This document shows positions 15,682 through 25,300 of a stretch of 64,000 nucleotides of DNA, piece by piece. Source of the stretch: Sinomicrobium soli (GTDB lineage: Bacteria > Bacteroidota > Bacteroidia > Flavobacteriales > Flavobacteriaceae). The position numbers and the translations under genes are program-made. Under the pieces are notes generated by a model. That model was given only the letters and a program-made list of their open reading frames with translations. It ran no database searches and had not been told where the DNA came from. The first letter of the stretch is position 1. Each line of letters opens with the position of its first letter. The stretch covers positions 25,956 through 89,955 of the forward strand of contig NZ_QLNV01000016.1 of assembly GCF_003285545.1 (NCBI RefSeq), in the 5' to 3' direction.

Positions 15682-18288
15682 TTGGCAGCGACTAAGAACA
15701 AGAAGGAAACTCCGCTCATGAAGCAGTACAACCAGATCAAGGCCAAACACCCGGAGGCCCTGCTCCTGTTCCGTATAGGGGATTTTTACGAGACCTTCGG
15801 GGAAGATGCCGTAAAAACCTCGCGTATACTGGGCATTGTACTCACGCACCGCAACAACGGGGGAGACCGTTCTGAACTGGCCGGGTTTCCGCACCACTCG
15901 CTGAACACCTACCTGCCCAAACTGGTCAGGGCCGGGGAACGGGTAGCCATATGCGATCAGCTGGAAGACCCGAAGCTCACCAAAAAGATCGTAAAAAGAG
16001 GGGTTACCGAACTCATCACGCCGGGAGTTGCACTTAACGATGACATCCTCAATGCCAAGACCAACAATTTTTTGTGTGCGCTTTATTTCGGCAGGAAAAA
16101 ACTGGGGATCGCTTTCCTGGATATTTCCACGGGCGAATTCCTTACCTCGGAAGGACAGGCGGACTATATCGACAAGCTCCTCCGGAATTTCAATCCGAGC
16201 GAGGTACTGGTATCCAAAAAATATAAACAGGAATTCACCACCCGGTTCGGCAATGACTTTCATACCTTTTTTGTGGAAGACTGGGTATACCAGGAAGACT
16301 TTGCCCTGGAAACCCTCACCCGGCATTTTAACACCAGCTCCCTCAAAGGCTTCGGTATAGCCCATCTCGCCGATGGCATCATCGCGTCGGGAGCAGCATT
16401 GCATTACCTGTCGGAAACACAGCACAGCCAGCTGCAACACATCACTGCCATTCACCGTATTGCAGAAGAGGAGTATGTGTGGATGGACCGTTTTACCATT
16501 CGCAATCTCGAACTTTACCACGCCACCGCGGGCAATGCGGTGACCCTTATCGACATCGTAGACAAGACCATTTCGCCCATGGGTGGCCGCATGCTCAGGC
16601 GCTGGCTCGCATTGCCCCTCAAGAACGCAGCAACCATAAGGCAGCGCCACGGGGTAGTGAGCTACTTTACAAAAGAAGAAAGCATCCTGCAGGAGATACG
16701 CGGGCAGATCAGGCAGATAGGAGATATCGAACGCCTGATCTCCAAGGTAGCCACGGGCAAGATAAACCCGAGGGAGGTCATACAGCTCAGAAACTCGCTG
16801 GAAGCCATAGTCCCGATCAAGACACTGGCGTCGGAGAGTGAGGAACAGGCCCTGAAAGCCCTGGGGAAAAAAATGGAAGGATGTGACACGCTCCGCGGGA
16901 AGATCGGGGAGACCCTGAACGAAGAGGCCCCGGTAAACATCCAGAAAGGGAATGTCATTGCTCCGGGGTTTTCGGAAGAACTGGACGACCTGAGAAACCT
17001 GGCTTTTTCCGGAAAGGACTATCTCGACAAAATGCTGGAACGGGAATCGGAACGCACCGGGATCCCGTCGCTCAAAATAGACTCCAACAATGTATTCGGT
17101 TATTACATAGAAGTAAGGAACACCCATAAAAACAAGGTCCCCGAAACATGGACCCGGAAGCAGACCCTGGTCAATGCCGAAAGGTATATCACCGAAGAGC
17201 TCAAGGAATACGAAGCGAAGATACTGGGGGCGGAAGAGAAGATATTACAGCTGGAACAACAGCTTTTTTCCCGCCTGGCCGAATGGATAAAGCAGTTTAT
17301 AGCCCCGGTACAGGCCAATGCTTCCCTGGTAGCACAGATCGACTGCCTCAGCAGCTTTGCCTGCCTGGCCTCGGAAAACAACTACGTATGCCCCGTGATA
17401 GACGAAACCTTCGAGCTCGAGATCAAAAACGGAAGGCACCCGGTCATCGAAAAACAGCTGCCCCCGGACCAGCCATACATCGCGAACGATGTTTTCCTGG
17501 ACCGCGAACAACAGCAGGTGATCATGATCACCGGGCCCAATATGAGCGGTAAATCGGCCATACTGCGGCAAACGGCCCTTATCGTGCTCATGGCGCAGAC
17601 AGGGTGTTTTGTCCCTGCTGCCGGGGCTCGTATTGGTATCGTGGACAAGATATTCACCCGGGTGGGTGCCAGCGACAATATCTCCATGGGAGAATCGACC
17701 TTTATGGTGGAAATGAACGAAACCGCGTCCATCCTCAACAACATCTCGGAACGGAGCCTGGTACTGCTGGACGAGATCGGAAGGGGCACCAGCACCTACG
17801 ACGGGATTTCCATAGCCTGGGCCATCTCGGAATACCTGCACGAGCACCCCGCAAGGGCAAAGACACTCTTTGCCACCCATTACCACGAACTCAACGAGAT
17901 GACGGAGACATTTGTCCGCGTCAAAAACTATAACGTTTCGGTAAAGGAACTGAAAGACAAGGTACTCTTCCTCAGGAAACTGGTTCCCGGTGGCAGCGAG
18001 CACAGCTTCGGTATTCACGTGGCCCGTATGGCAGGAATGCCGCAGCAGGTAATACAGCGGGCCAACAAAATCCTGAAAAAGCTGGAACGGTCGCATTCTT
18101 CCGACGAGCTTACGGACCGCCTCAAACCGGAAGGGGACGAAATGCAGCTCAGCTTTTTTAACCTGGACGACCCCTTGCTGGAAGATATCCGGGAAGAAAT
18201 ACTGAATACCGATATCGATACCCTCACCCCCGTGGAGGCCCTGATGAAACTGAACGAGATAAAGCGCATGCTCACCAGAAAAAAATAA
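15682..18288 (+). CDS. mutS: DNA mismatch repair protein MutS
   Basis: 868 residues. The mismatch-reading motif F-x-E is at F35-Y36-E37 ([13 protein letters not shown]), the ATPase P-loop GPNMSGKS at about 618-625, Walker B as [16 protein letters not shown], and the FATHYHEL segment follows. The C-terminal dimer/beta-clamp-type tail is present. MutS recognises mispairs and starts repair with MutL. The start appears to be TTG at 15682 (reading [20 protein letters not shown]); an in-frame ATG at 15718 ([10 protein letters not shown]) is an alternative. It stands alone, directly after two intergenic repeats. Confidence 0.96.
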   Translation: MAATKNKKETPLMKQYNQIKAKHPEALLLFRIGDFYETFGEDAVKTSRILGIVLTHRNNGGDRSELAGFPHHSLNTYLPKLVRAGERVAICDQLEDPKLTKKIVKRGVTELITPGVALNDDILNAKTNNFLCALYFGRKKLGIAFLDISTGEFLTSEGQADYIDKLLRNFNPSEVLVSKKYKQEFTTRFGNDFHTFFVEDWVYQEDFALETLTRHFNTSSLKGFGIAHLADGIIASGAALHYLSETQHSQLQHITAIHRIAEEEYVWMDRFTIRNLELYHATAGNAVTLIDIVDKTISPMGGRMLRRWLALPLKNAATIRQRHGVVSYFTKEESILQEIRGQIRQIGDIERLISKVATGKINPREVIQLRNSLEAIVPIKTLASESEEQALKALGKKMEGCDTLRGKIGETLNEEAPVNIQKGNVIAPGFSEELDDLRNLAFSGKDYLDKMLERESERTGIPSLKIDSNNVFGYYIEVRNTHKNKVPETWTRKQTLVNAERYITEELKEYEAKILGAEEKILQLEQQLFSRLAEWIKQFIAPVQANASLVAQIDCLSSFACLASENNYVCPVIDETFELEIKNGRHPVIEKQLPPDQPYIANDVFLDREQQQVIMITGPNMSGKSAILRQTALIVLMAQTGCFVPAAGARIGIVDKIFTRVGASDNISMGESTFMVEMNETASILNNISERSLVLLDEIGRGTSTYDGISIAWAISEYLHEHPARAKTLFATHYHELNEMTETFVRVKNYNVSVKELKDKVLFLRKLVPGGSEHSFGIHVARMAGMPQQVIQRANKILKKLERSHSSDELTDRLKPEGDEMQLSFFNLDDPLLEDIREEILNTDIDTLTPVEALMKLNEIKRMLTRKK

Positions 18289-18354
18289 TCCCGTACCACA
18301 ATCCCGGAAGGCGTATAAACAGTGAAGGGAAAGTGCTTTTTTATAAAAATTTCT

Positions 18355-18383
18355 TTGCTATTAACAGAAAAACATTAAATTTG
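18355..18383 (+). promoter_or_regulatory. Promoter of the tRNA-Gly/tRNA-Leu pair
   Basis: TTG at 18355-18357 (within TTTG), an 18-nt spacer and TAAATTTG at 18376-18383 make a full Bacteroidota-type promoter. The predicted start is about 18389, roughly 34 nt before the mature tRNA-Gly. Confidence 0.7.
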
Positions 18384-18422
18384 CATCCGCAATAATCCTT
18401 ACACGGGAATGCTTTTAAAACT

Positions 18423-18495
18423 GCGAAAATAGCTCAGTTGGTAGAGCGCCACCTTGCCAAGGTGGAGGTCGCGGGTTCGAATCCCGTTTTTCGCT
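18423..18495 (+). tRNA. tRNA-Gly (anticodon GCC)
   Basis: Complete cloverleaf. The acceptor stem GCGAAAA pairs with TTTTCGC, the D stem is GCTC/GAGC, the anticodon stem CCACC/GGTGG encloses loop TTGCCAA with anticodon GCC, and the T arm is GCGGGTTCGAATCCCGT. The discriminator base is T at 18495. CCA is not encoded. Confidence 0.97.
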
Positions 18496-18506
18496 CTTCG
18501 CTTCAG

Positions 18507-18525
18507 ACCCGCTCTTGCAGCGGGT
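18507..18525 (+). terminator. Hairpin between the two tRNAs
   Basis: ACCCGCT (18507-18513) pairs with AGCGGGT (18519-18525) over a CTTGC loop, followed by TTGTCTTT. It may partly end transcription or mark the processing site between the tRNAs. Confidence 0.5.
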
Positions 18526-18542
18526 TTGTCTTTGATATAGCC

Positions 18543-18628
18543 GCTCGGATGGTGGAATTGGTAGACACGTTGGACTTAAAATCCAATGGACAGTAATGTC
18601 CGTGCGGGTTCAAGTCCCGCTCCGAGTA
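18543..18628 (+). tRNA. tRNA-Leu (anticodon TAA)
   Basis: An 86-nt class II tRNA. The acceptor stem GCTCGGA pairs with TCCGAGT (one G-T pair), the anticodon stem TTGGA/TCCAA encloses CTTAAAA with anticodon TAA, the long variable arm is GGACAGTAATGTCC, and the T arm is GCGGGTTCAAGTCCCGC. The discriminator is A at 18628. CCA is not encoded. Confidence 0.97.
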
Positions 18629-18631
18629 CGG

Positions 18632-18666
18632 AAAACCGCTTAAAGAATTGATTTTTAGGCGGTTTT
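18632..18666 (+). terminator. Terminator after tRNA-Leu
   Basis: AAAACCGC (18632-18639) pairs with GCGGTTTT (18659-18666), followed by a T-rich run TATTTTT. Confidence 0.65.
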
Positions 18667-18843
18667 TATTTTTATCTCCACGCTCAGAACTACCTGACAA
18701 TACTCCAGGTTTCACGAATAAATGCCCATAGACCGAAAAACAGATCTTCGGGAATAAATGAATCACCGATTTTCTTGTCTTATGCAAAGTGCATTAAAAA
18801 ATAACGCCTGTATATTCGTAACGTACCACAAAACAAAATAAGG

Positions 18844-19251
18844 ATGGCTAAACAAGTTTTTATCAACCTGCCAGTAAATGACCTGCAAAAATCAATGGAC
18901 TTTTACACCGCATTGGGCTTTACCAACAACCCCCGGTTTTCTGACGACACGGGAAAATGTATGGTCTGGAGCGAAAGTATTTTTGTAATGCTCCTGACAC
19001 GGGAAAAGTTTGCAACCTTTGCAACCAAACCCATTGCAGACACCAAATCCGGTTTGGCAGGACTTTTCTCATTGTCGGTAGAAAGCGTAGCGGAAATGGA
19101 CAAAATGATGGAAGCAGGACTGCAGGCAGGTGGTACGGAACCCAACGAAATAAGGGACTACGGCTTTATGCAACAACGGACCATAGAGGATTTTGACGGA
19201 CATACCTGGGAGATCTTCTTTATGGACATGTCAAAAATACCGGCCGAATAG
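18844..19251 (+). CDS. VOC (glyoxalase/bleomycin-resistance) family protein
   Basis: 135 residues with the VOC fold pattern: an N-terminal beta strand VFINLPVNDLQKSMDFYTALGF, a middle strand pair MVWSESIFVMLLTREKFATF, and a C-terminal YGFMQQRTIEDFDGHTWEIFFMD in which the Asp-Gly-His-x-Trp-Glu segment gives the usual last metal ligand. Such proteins bind small molecules or catalyse isomerisation through a metal. No substrate can be inferred. It is monocistronic, downstream of the tRNA terminator. Confidence 0.88.
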   Translation: MAKQVFINLPVNDLQKSMDFYTALGFTNNPRFSDDTGKCMVWSESIFVMLLTREKFATFATKPIADTKSGLAGLFSLSVESVAEMDKMMEAGLQAGGTEPNEIRDYGFMQQRTIEDFDGHTWEIFFMDMSKIPAE

Positions 19252-19420
19252 CCCGGACTCAAACTTCAAAACTCCCGACGCATCAATTCAAAACCATAAA
19301 ACCGGACTCTCCTGAGCGCGATTACGACAATAAAACGGGAAAAGCTTTTTTTATCCTTTACTTTTTGACTATCTTAAAAAAGAGATCCGGCAACAAGGTC
19401 CGGATAAAATCAAAAAGACA

Positions 19421-20215
19421 ATGATGCATCGTAGAAATTCGTTTACCGTAATCACGGGGGCCAGCCAGGGTCTTGGCAAGGCCCTGGCCGAAGAATGTGC
19501 CCGGAGAAGACACAACCTGATACTCATATCCCTCCCCGGGGAGAACATAGGGCATGTTGCACGGACCCTCACCAGGCAACATACCGTGGAGGTCATCTGC
19601 CATGAGACCGACCTTACCAAGGAGGAAAATATCTCCAGGACCGTTTCGGATATCCGGAAGTACAATGTAAACGTGCTGATCAATAATGCCGGGATAGGCG
19701 GAACAAAGAAATTCATGGATGCCGATCTTACCTATATCGATGAGATCCTGCTGCTCAATATGCGGTCGATGGTGATGCTCACGCATAAATTACTCCCTGT
19801 ACTGCAAAAGCAGAAGCAGTCGTATATCCTGAATATCTCCAGCCTGGCAGCCTTTTCCCCCATGCCCTACAAAACCGTATACCCCGCAACAAAAGCCTTT
19901 GTCTATTCCTTTTCCCGCGGACTGAATGCGGAACTCAAAGACCACAATATCCACGTAGCCGTAGCACACCCGGGAGGGATGGCCACCAACCGCGACACCT
20001 CCAGGAGAATAAGCTCGCACGGAAAATTTATCCGGTCTTCCATACTTTCCGCCGAAACGACAGCCAGTATCTGTATGGACAAACTGCTGCATAAGGAAAA
20101 CATTATTATCCCGGGAAAAATGAACAGGTTCAGTTCCTTTTTACAACGGTTTATCCCTGTGGATCTCCAGCTCAGGATCTTCAGCAGTAAACTGCAACGC
20201 GAATTACAGCAATAA
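19421..20215 (+). CDS. Short-chain dehydrogenase/reductase
   Basis: 264 residues. The cofactor loop T12-G-A-S-Q-G-L-G19, the NNAGIGG segment, the catalytic serine in LNISSLAAF and the Y154-x-x-x-K158 pair (YPATK) make it a classical SDR using NAD(P)H. The SLPGEN segment after the second strand has no charged residue deciding the cofactor. Substrate unknown. It is followed after only 3 nt by an epimerase-like gene on the same strand, so both are one operon and may act on the same metabolite. Confidence 0.9.
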   Translation: MMHRRNSFTVITGASQGLGKALAEECARRRHNLILISLPGENIGHVARTLTRQHTVEVICHETDLTKEENISRTVSDIRKYNVNVLINNAGIGGTKKFMDADLTYIDEILLLNMRSMVMLTHKLLPVLQKQKQSYILNISSLAAFSPMPYKTVYPATKAFVYSFSRGLNAELKDHNIHVAVAHPGGMATNRDTSRRISSHGKFIRSSILSAETTASICMDKLLHKENIIIPGKMNRFSSFLQRFIPVDLQLRIFSSKLQRELQQ

Positions 20216-20218
20216 GAC

Positions 20219-21211
20219 ATGGCACATACCGTACTGGTGACCGGAGCCAACGGCTTCCTCGGCAATCATATCGTAAGGGTCCTTCTGCAGCAAGGCTTCC
20301 GGGTCATTGCCATGGTCCGCCCCCACAGCGACATACGGAGCCTTGAGGGAGTGGATTGTACCATAGAGAGAGGTCAGCTGGACGACCCGGAAGATATAGA
20401 CAGGATGGTCTGCAAATCGGACTATATCATTCATTGCGCCTCGATGACCTCCCCGCACAGCACAGACCTCAACCTCTATAAGAAAGTCAATGTTCACACC
20501 ACCCGTTTACTGGCTGAAGCCGGTGAGCGGTACGGTATAAAACGTTTTGTACTGGTGAGTACGGCCAACTGTTTTACCAACGGTTCGCTGGAACAGCCGG
20601 GTACCGAAGCTTCGGGTTTTATGCCCTGGCTGCGCCATTCCGGCTATGCCTACAGCAAACACCTGGCCCAGGAATACATACTCGGCAAAAGCAGAAGGGA
20701 AAACTTCCCCGCCATTGTAGTAGCTCCCACTTTCCTGGTAGGCCCTTACGACACCAGGCCGTCCAGCGGGGCGCTGTTGCTGTACGCCCTGAAAAACCGG
20801 TTGCTGTTCTGCCCCCGCGGAGGCAAGAGCTTTGCCGACGTCCGGGCAGTGGCAGTGGCCACCGCAAACGCCCTGAGCATGGGACGGACAGGTGAATGCT
20901 ACCTGCTTTCCGGCGAAAACCTCGACTACGCTACCTATTTCAGAAAAATAGCTTCCATTACAGGGAAACGAAAAAGCATGCTACCCCTGCCGGAACAACT
21001 GCAAGGTTTGTTCGGCCTGGCCTGCCGCGTTGTTCCCTACCGGAAGATACGCCTGCTGAAAACCCATATGAGAATGCTGTCGCTCGACAATTATTTCAGC
21101 AATCACAAGGCAAAGACCGAACTGCAGATGCCGGACACCGATATCGACAAGGCCATAACCGATGCCATTACCTGGTTCGAAAAGGAGGGATACCTGAAAG
21201 GGACAGGATAA
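20219..21211 (+). CDS. NAD-dependent epimerase/dehydratase family (extended SDR)
   Basis: 330 residues. It begins with the G-x-x-G-x-x-G cofactor motif in VLVTGANGFLGNHIV. The catalytic Y-x-x-x-K is in SGYAYSKHLAQEYI, preceded by LVSTANCF with the active-site serine/threonine. VVAPTFLVGPYDTRPSSGALL is typical of dihydroflavonol-4-reductase or steroid-dehydrogenase-like members acting on hydrophobic or sugar substrates. The product cannot be fixed. It is translationally close to the SDR upstream and converges on the TlpA-like gene 7 nt further on. Confidence 0.88.
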   Translation: MAHTVLVTGANGFLGNHIVRVLLQQGFRVIAMVRPHSDIRSLEGVDCTIERGQLDDPEDIDRMVCKSDYIIHCASMTSPHSTDLNLYKKVNVHTTRLLAEAGERYGIKRFVLVSTANCFTNGSLEQPGTEASGFMPWLRHSGYAYSKHLAQEYILGKSRRENFPAIVVAPTFLVGPYDTRPSSGALLLYALKNRLLFCPRGGKSFADVRAVAVATANALSMGRTGECYLLSGENLDYATYFRKIASITGKRKSMLPLPEQLQGLFGLACRVVPYRKIRLLKTHMRMLSLDNYFSNHKAKTELQMPDTDIDKAITDAITWFEKEGYLKGTG

Positions 21212-21218
21212 GAGTGGT

Positions 21219-22583
21219 TCAGATATCCAGCCCGTCAAAGATATCCTGCAGCTTGCCCGAAGAGGGTACGGGCGCATTGTAATCCACTATATGGCCTTCC
21301 GGGTCGAGAATGATAAAACGGGGCACCTCCCGGATCAGGTATTCCTTTACAAAAGAGGATTCCCAGTCCTTGTCCGCAAGCAACTGTATACCTCCCAGTT
21401 TTTTATCCCTGATCATTTTTTTCCACTTGTCCCGGTCCTTATGTTTGTCGATCGAAATACTGACAAACCGGATATTTTTCCCGTGGTACCTGGTTTCCAG
21501 CTCCTGCAGATAGGGGATCTCCTTCCTGCACGGCCCGCACCAGGTGGCCCATACATCGATCAGAAGGTAAGACCCTGCCAGGTCGCTGAGCGAGGTAGTC
21601 CCTCCTTTATAGTTTTCATAGTCCCGGAAACCGGGAGAAGGTGATCCTTTGGCCACCTTGTCCAACACGGTATAACTATCGGTAATTTCCTTGTTGTATG
21701 CCGGATCGGTAGATGTTTTGAGGAACAGGCTGTAAAACGTCTGAAGGTCGCCGGTATATGCGATACCATACCTCGCGTGGTTATAGGCCAGGCTGTTCCT
21801 TATGGTATCGTTTGTGATCCCGGAAATTTCCTTGAGATAGGCTATATCGCCGTCCAGTCCCGACTGCCGGACAGCCTGCTCCGCATTCCGCCGGTAATGC
21901 TCTTCCAGCATACGCCTGTACCCGGGAGAGAACAAATAGTCCATGGCACGGTCGAAGGTCAGGGTATCTTCCAGGTTCCGTATTTTTTCCCGGAGCCCGC
22001 CAAGCTTGTGAAGGGTATCGAGTTTTTCGAGCCTTTTCAGGTCCAGGAGATATCCGTATCCGATATTTCTTCGCTCCAGTGTCCTGAACGCAGAAGACAG
22101 TCCGCCATACCCGTCCAGGAACCGGAGTTCCTTTTCCTGCTGTGCTTCAATCAGACCCGGCACGGAGTCGCTGAGCCGGGTCATGGCCTTTTGCACCCGT
22201 TCCATGGAGGAACGCTGTGCCCTGATCCTGTTGTATACATAAGCGTTTTCTTTACTTCCCGTCCCCTCATAGGTCAGTGACTTACCAAACTGCCCGGTAT
22301 CAAAGGTGATACGGAGGTCATAGCCATTTTCCAGGTAAGTCCTCCAGAACAGCTTGCCGTAGGAAAAAAGGTAGGACCCCGGCATCAGCTGAAGGGTATC
22401 CCTGAAACGGCCCGAGGCATCTACCCTCAGGGTATCCCTGTAATAATCGTTTCCAACAATAGTCAGGACGGAATCGTTGTGATTCCGGATACTCCCGGAT
22501 ATAATGGCAGCCTGATGGTCGGTTTTCGGGGCACAGCTGCATACCAGCATAAGCGCCCCCATAGCTAAAAGAAATTTGGTCAT
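21219..22583 (-). CDS. TlpA-like thioredoxin-fold lipoprotein
   Basis: 454 residues. The signal ends LVCSC with a lipidation Cys near residue 17. The first 330 residues are an envelope domain with an opening SGSIRNHNDSVLTIVGN beta segment (DUF4369-like) and a long helical region. The C-terminal 120 residues are a TlpA/AhpC-type thioredoxin domain with WATWCGPCRKE, the redox pair being C349 and C352, and a cis-proline loop REVPRFIILD. It would reduce disulfides or act on a partner in the periplasm. It is the last gene of the FecR-SusC-SusD operon. Confidence 0.87.
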   Translation of the reverse strand: MTKFLLAMGALMLVCSCAPKTDHQAAIISGSIRNHNDSVLTIVGNDYYRDTLRVDASGRFRDTLQLMPGSYLFSYGKLFWRTYLENGYDLRITFDTGQFGKSLTYEGTGSKENAYVYNRIRAQRSSMERVQKAMTRLSDSVPGLIEAQQEKELRFLDGYGGLSSAFRTLERRNIGYGYLLDLKRLEKLDTLHKLGGLREKIRNLEDTLTFDRAMDYLFSPGYRRMLEEHYRRNAEQAVRQSGLDGDIAYLKEISGITNDTIRNSLAYNHARYGIAYTGDLQTFYSLFLKTSTDPAYNKEITDSYTVLDKVAKGSPSPGFRDYENYKGGTTSLSDLAGSYLLIDVWATWCGPCRKEIPYLQELETRYHGKNIRFVSISIDKHKDRDKWKKMIRDKKLGGIQLLADKDWESSFVKEYLIREVPRFIILDPEGHIVDYNAPVPSSGKLQDIFDGLDI

Positions 22584-22677
22584 CGTGATAAGTTTTCAGG
22601 AAAAACGGAAGCCATCTTCCCGGGGTCGGGGGAAGACAGCCCCGTCAATAAACAGCTAAATCAATATATTGCAGAAC

Positions 22678-23889
22678 CTACTTCAACCCCCTGATCTCTT
22701 CGAGGTTCTGTACGGCGCGTTTCTTTACCTTGCTACTGATAGTATCGGCCATGGCCACAGCTTTTTCACCTGCCTTAATGGCTTCTTCCCGCTCTCCGGT
22801 ATGCCCCAGTATCTGTGCATAGGTGCTTACGATCCCGTAATTGTCGGGGGCCATGGAATAAGCGATCCTGATCAGTTTGTTTGCCTGCTCCATCATCGCC
22901 TTGTTGTCTTTATGGGAATTGAGCACCGACCGGGCAATAAAGGCAATGGACTCTTCATCGTCCCGGAGCTGCCCGTTCACATATTCGTCCGAAGCCGACA
23001 CAAATGCTTTTTCATCGGTATTCTGCAGGTAAAACTGGCAATGTGAAAGGGCGATGTCCCTCGGGGAGGCATGTAAGGCCTTCAGGGAATCCAGGTAACG
23101 GAAAAAGTTTTCTTTTTCATTATTCCTCGAATACTGGTACAGCTTACGCTGTACGGCCCTGCGATACACTCCGGATACGGCGTCCTCCCCGTATTCCTTT
23201 TCAAAATGGGCCCTGTGCCGGTCCAGGAACCCGAATAGTTCAGAATTGTCGTCATACACAAAACTGCTGATCAGTTTCCAGCCCGATGCGGAGCGCAGCC
23301 ACTGCTCATCTGCTTTCTCCATGATCTCCGACAATACCTTGTCTGCCGCGGGGTCCCTGAACTCGTTCAGCTGTGTGGCATAAGCAGTCAGTTCGTCGAG
23401 GTTCATATTGCCCTCCTTATACTTCCCGGCAAGCGTCCCGAAGGCCTTTTCCGGGTCCAGGGCTTTTTCAGCCTCCCCGATAAAGGCTTCTGCCTCCATT
23501 CTGGACTTGGCCAGATGGATCAGTTCCCCCCTGCCGTTTACGAACAGGTAGGTAGGATAGGAATTTACCTGATAGCGCTTTCCCAGTTCAGGGCCTTCCC
23601 CTTTTTCCATATCAATCTTGTAACTGATAAAGTTATCGTTGTAAAAAGTATATACCTCTTCCTTGACAAAAACGTGCTTTTCCATCCATTTACAGGGGGC
23701 ACACCAGGAAGTATAACAATCGATAAAAATAAGCTTGTCCTCTTCTGCTCCCCTGTCGAGCATCTCCTGAAAGGTCCCTTCCGCAAAATCGATCCCTTCG
23801 GAAGCGGGGTCACTTTTTTCTGTTTTCGTTTTACAGGCCAGAAACAGGCATAATCCGAGTATTCCGGCAACGATTCGTAAATTTTTCAT
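22678..23889 (-). CDS. Thioredoxin-family lipoprotein
   Basis: 403 residues with a lipoprotein signal (Cys19 in LFLACK). The thioredoxin domain comes first: DCYTSWCAPCKWME with the redox pair C63 and C66, and cis-proline YQVNSYPTYLFVNGRG. Residues from about 150 on form a helical repeat region of the kind attached to many such proteins (EEREEAIKAGEKAVAMADT near the end). The pairing of an N-terminal thioredoxin lipoprotein with a C-terminal TlpA lipoprotein in the same operon is notable. Gap to susD is 25 nt. Confidence 0.87.
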   Translation of the reverse strand: MKNLRIVAGILGLCLFLACKTKTEKSDPASEGIDFAEGTFQEMLDRGAEEDKLIFIDCYTSWCAPCKWMEKHVFVKEEVYTFYNDNFISYKIDMEKGEGPELGKRYQVNSYPTYLFVNGRGELIHLAKSRMEAEAFIGEAEKALDPEKAFGTLAGKYKEGNMNLDELTAYATQLNEFRDPAADKVLSEIMEKADEQWLRSASGWKLISSFVYDDNSELFGFLDRHRAHFEKEYGEDAVSGVYRRAVQRKLYQYSRNNEKENFFRYLDSLKALHASPRDIALSHCQFYLQNTDEKAFVSASDEYVNGQLRDDEESIAFIARSVLNSHKDNKAMMEQANKLIRIAYSMAPDNYGIVSTYAQILGHTGEREEAIKAGEKAVAMADTISSKVKKRAVQNLEEIRGLK

Positions 23890-23914
23890 GTTTGTTTTTT
23901 TATATCACCCGGGA

Positions 23915-25300
23915 TCAGTAGCCCGGATTCTGCTTGACAATATTTTCCGACAGCTCCACCGTCTGTATGGGCAACGGCAGGATAAGACGCGTTTCGGAAG
24001 ACAGCTCCTTATAATCGTCGATATCGATATCCCCTTCCTTGTGGTAGCGCACCAGGTCGAACCATTCCTCTCCGCTTTCCGCGCCCAGTTCGAGGATCTT
24101 TTCCACACGAATGGCGCCCAGCAGCTCATTGTAGTCGCCGGTAGTGACCAGCGGATTGTTACTTCTCTCCCTGATGGCGTTAAGTGCAGACCTGGAAGCT
24201 TCCGGGTCTTTTGTAGCACGCAATGCGGCTTCGGCATAGATCAGGTAGACCTCGCCAAGGCGTATAAAATATTCCGTATCGGCCGTAAGGGGCTCTCCTC
24301 CGTATGTTGCCCCGTTAAACTTGTTGTTCCTGATGCTTCCCGTTTCTGTTACGGCAATGGCCGCATCGTGGCGGGCATCTGTTTCCATCAGGGCCACATA
24401 TTCGTCGGAAAGGCCGAAATACGACCGGAGCATAAACGCCTTGTTGTTGCGGTTATTGAGGTTGTCGAAAGGGGTCTGGAAGATCACTTCTTCCGTATTT
24501 TCGATCTTTTTGATAAAAATATCCGCATACGGGTCTTCCAGCCGGCGTTCCCCGGAACTGATGACCTCTTCTGCCAGTGTTGCCGCGGCAGCATAGTCCT
24601 TCTTGTAGAGCAGCACCTTGCTTTTCAGTGCCTTTGCCGCAATTCCGGAAACGTAGAACGTATTTGTAAATGCGGGAGCGTGCGCAATGGCATAGTCCAG
24701 GTCTTCCAGGATAAGGCTGTAAACTTCGGCCACACCGGCACGTGGCTGCGGGTCTGCATTGCTGATGGGCTCCTCTTTCAGTACAATCCCGTATCCGGAA
24801 TCCGGGTCGAAAAACTCGCCCCACAGCCTCAGCAGGTAAAAGTGTGACTGGGCCCTTAAAAACCGGGCTTCAGCAATGATCTCTTCCTTACGGGGATCAT
24901 CGGTATGGAGCGCCGATGTTTTTGAGATCACATGATTGGCATTGTTGATCAGGAAATACATCCTGGAATACATGGATTCCAGGTAATAATCGTCCGGATT
25001 CACGTCATTGATGTAAAAGGCATTTTCCGAAGTACCTCCCCATGTGCCGGGTTGCATCGTGGTACCCATCATAGAGGTCATGGCAGGCATGTATACGATA
25101 TAGTCCAGACCGTCGGTAAGGCTTCCGTAAACCCCGTACAGCACCGTCTGTGCCTGGTCTATATTCGTAATGACCTTGTCTTCCGAAACCTGGTATACCG
25201 GGTCTACGTCGGTGACATCCGTAACCTCGCAGGAAGAAGCCAGGATCGCAGCGGCCAGTACTGTGTATATATTTGTATAAAATCGTTTCATGATCATCAT
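23915..25300 (-). CDS. SusD/RagB-type nutrient-binding lipoprotein (locus 1)
   Basis: 461 residues; the lipoprotein signal contains LASSCEVTD. It has the SusD pattern: tetratricopeptide-like helices with ARFLRAQSHFYLLRLWGEFF, then IRLGEVYLIYAEAALRA and the standard C-terminal NAIRERS...EKILELGAESGEEWFDLVRY and final IVKQNPGY. SusD proteins sit on the cell surface and hand ligand to the SusC channel. The ATG overlaps the susC stop by 4 nt, giving translational coupling. It lacks features that identify the ligand. Confidence 0.94.
   Translation of the reverse strand: MMIMKRFYTNIYTVLAAAILASSCEVTDVTDVDPVYQVSEDKVITNIDQAQTVLYGVYGSLTDGLDYIVYMPAMTSMMGTTMQPGTWGGTSENAFYINDVNPDDYYLESMYSRMYFLINNANHVISKTSALHTDDPRKEEIIAEARFLRAQSHFYLLRLWGEFFDPDSGYGIVLKEEPISNADPQPRAGVAEVYSLILEDLDYAIAHAPAFTNTFYVSGIAAKALKSKVLLYKKDYAAAATLAEEVISSGERRLEDPYADIFIKKIENTEEVIFQTPFDNLNNRNNKAFMLRSYFGLSDEYVALMETDARHDAAIAVTETGSIRNNKFNGATYGGEPLTADTEYFIRLGEVYLIYAEAALRATKDPEASRSALNAIRERSNNPLVTTGDYNELLGAIRVEKILELGAESGEEWFDLVRYHKEGDIDIDDYKELSSETRLILPLPIQTVELSENIVKQNPGY

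Noticed and set aside
15658..17127. A long open frame antisense to mutS (489 codons)
   Set aside because: It mirrors the codon bias of mutS, has no recognisable domain and would overlap an essential gene completely.
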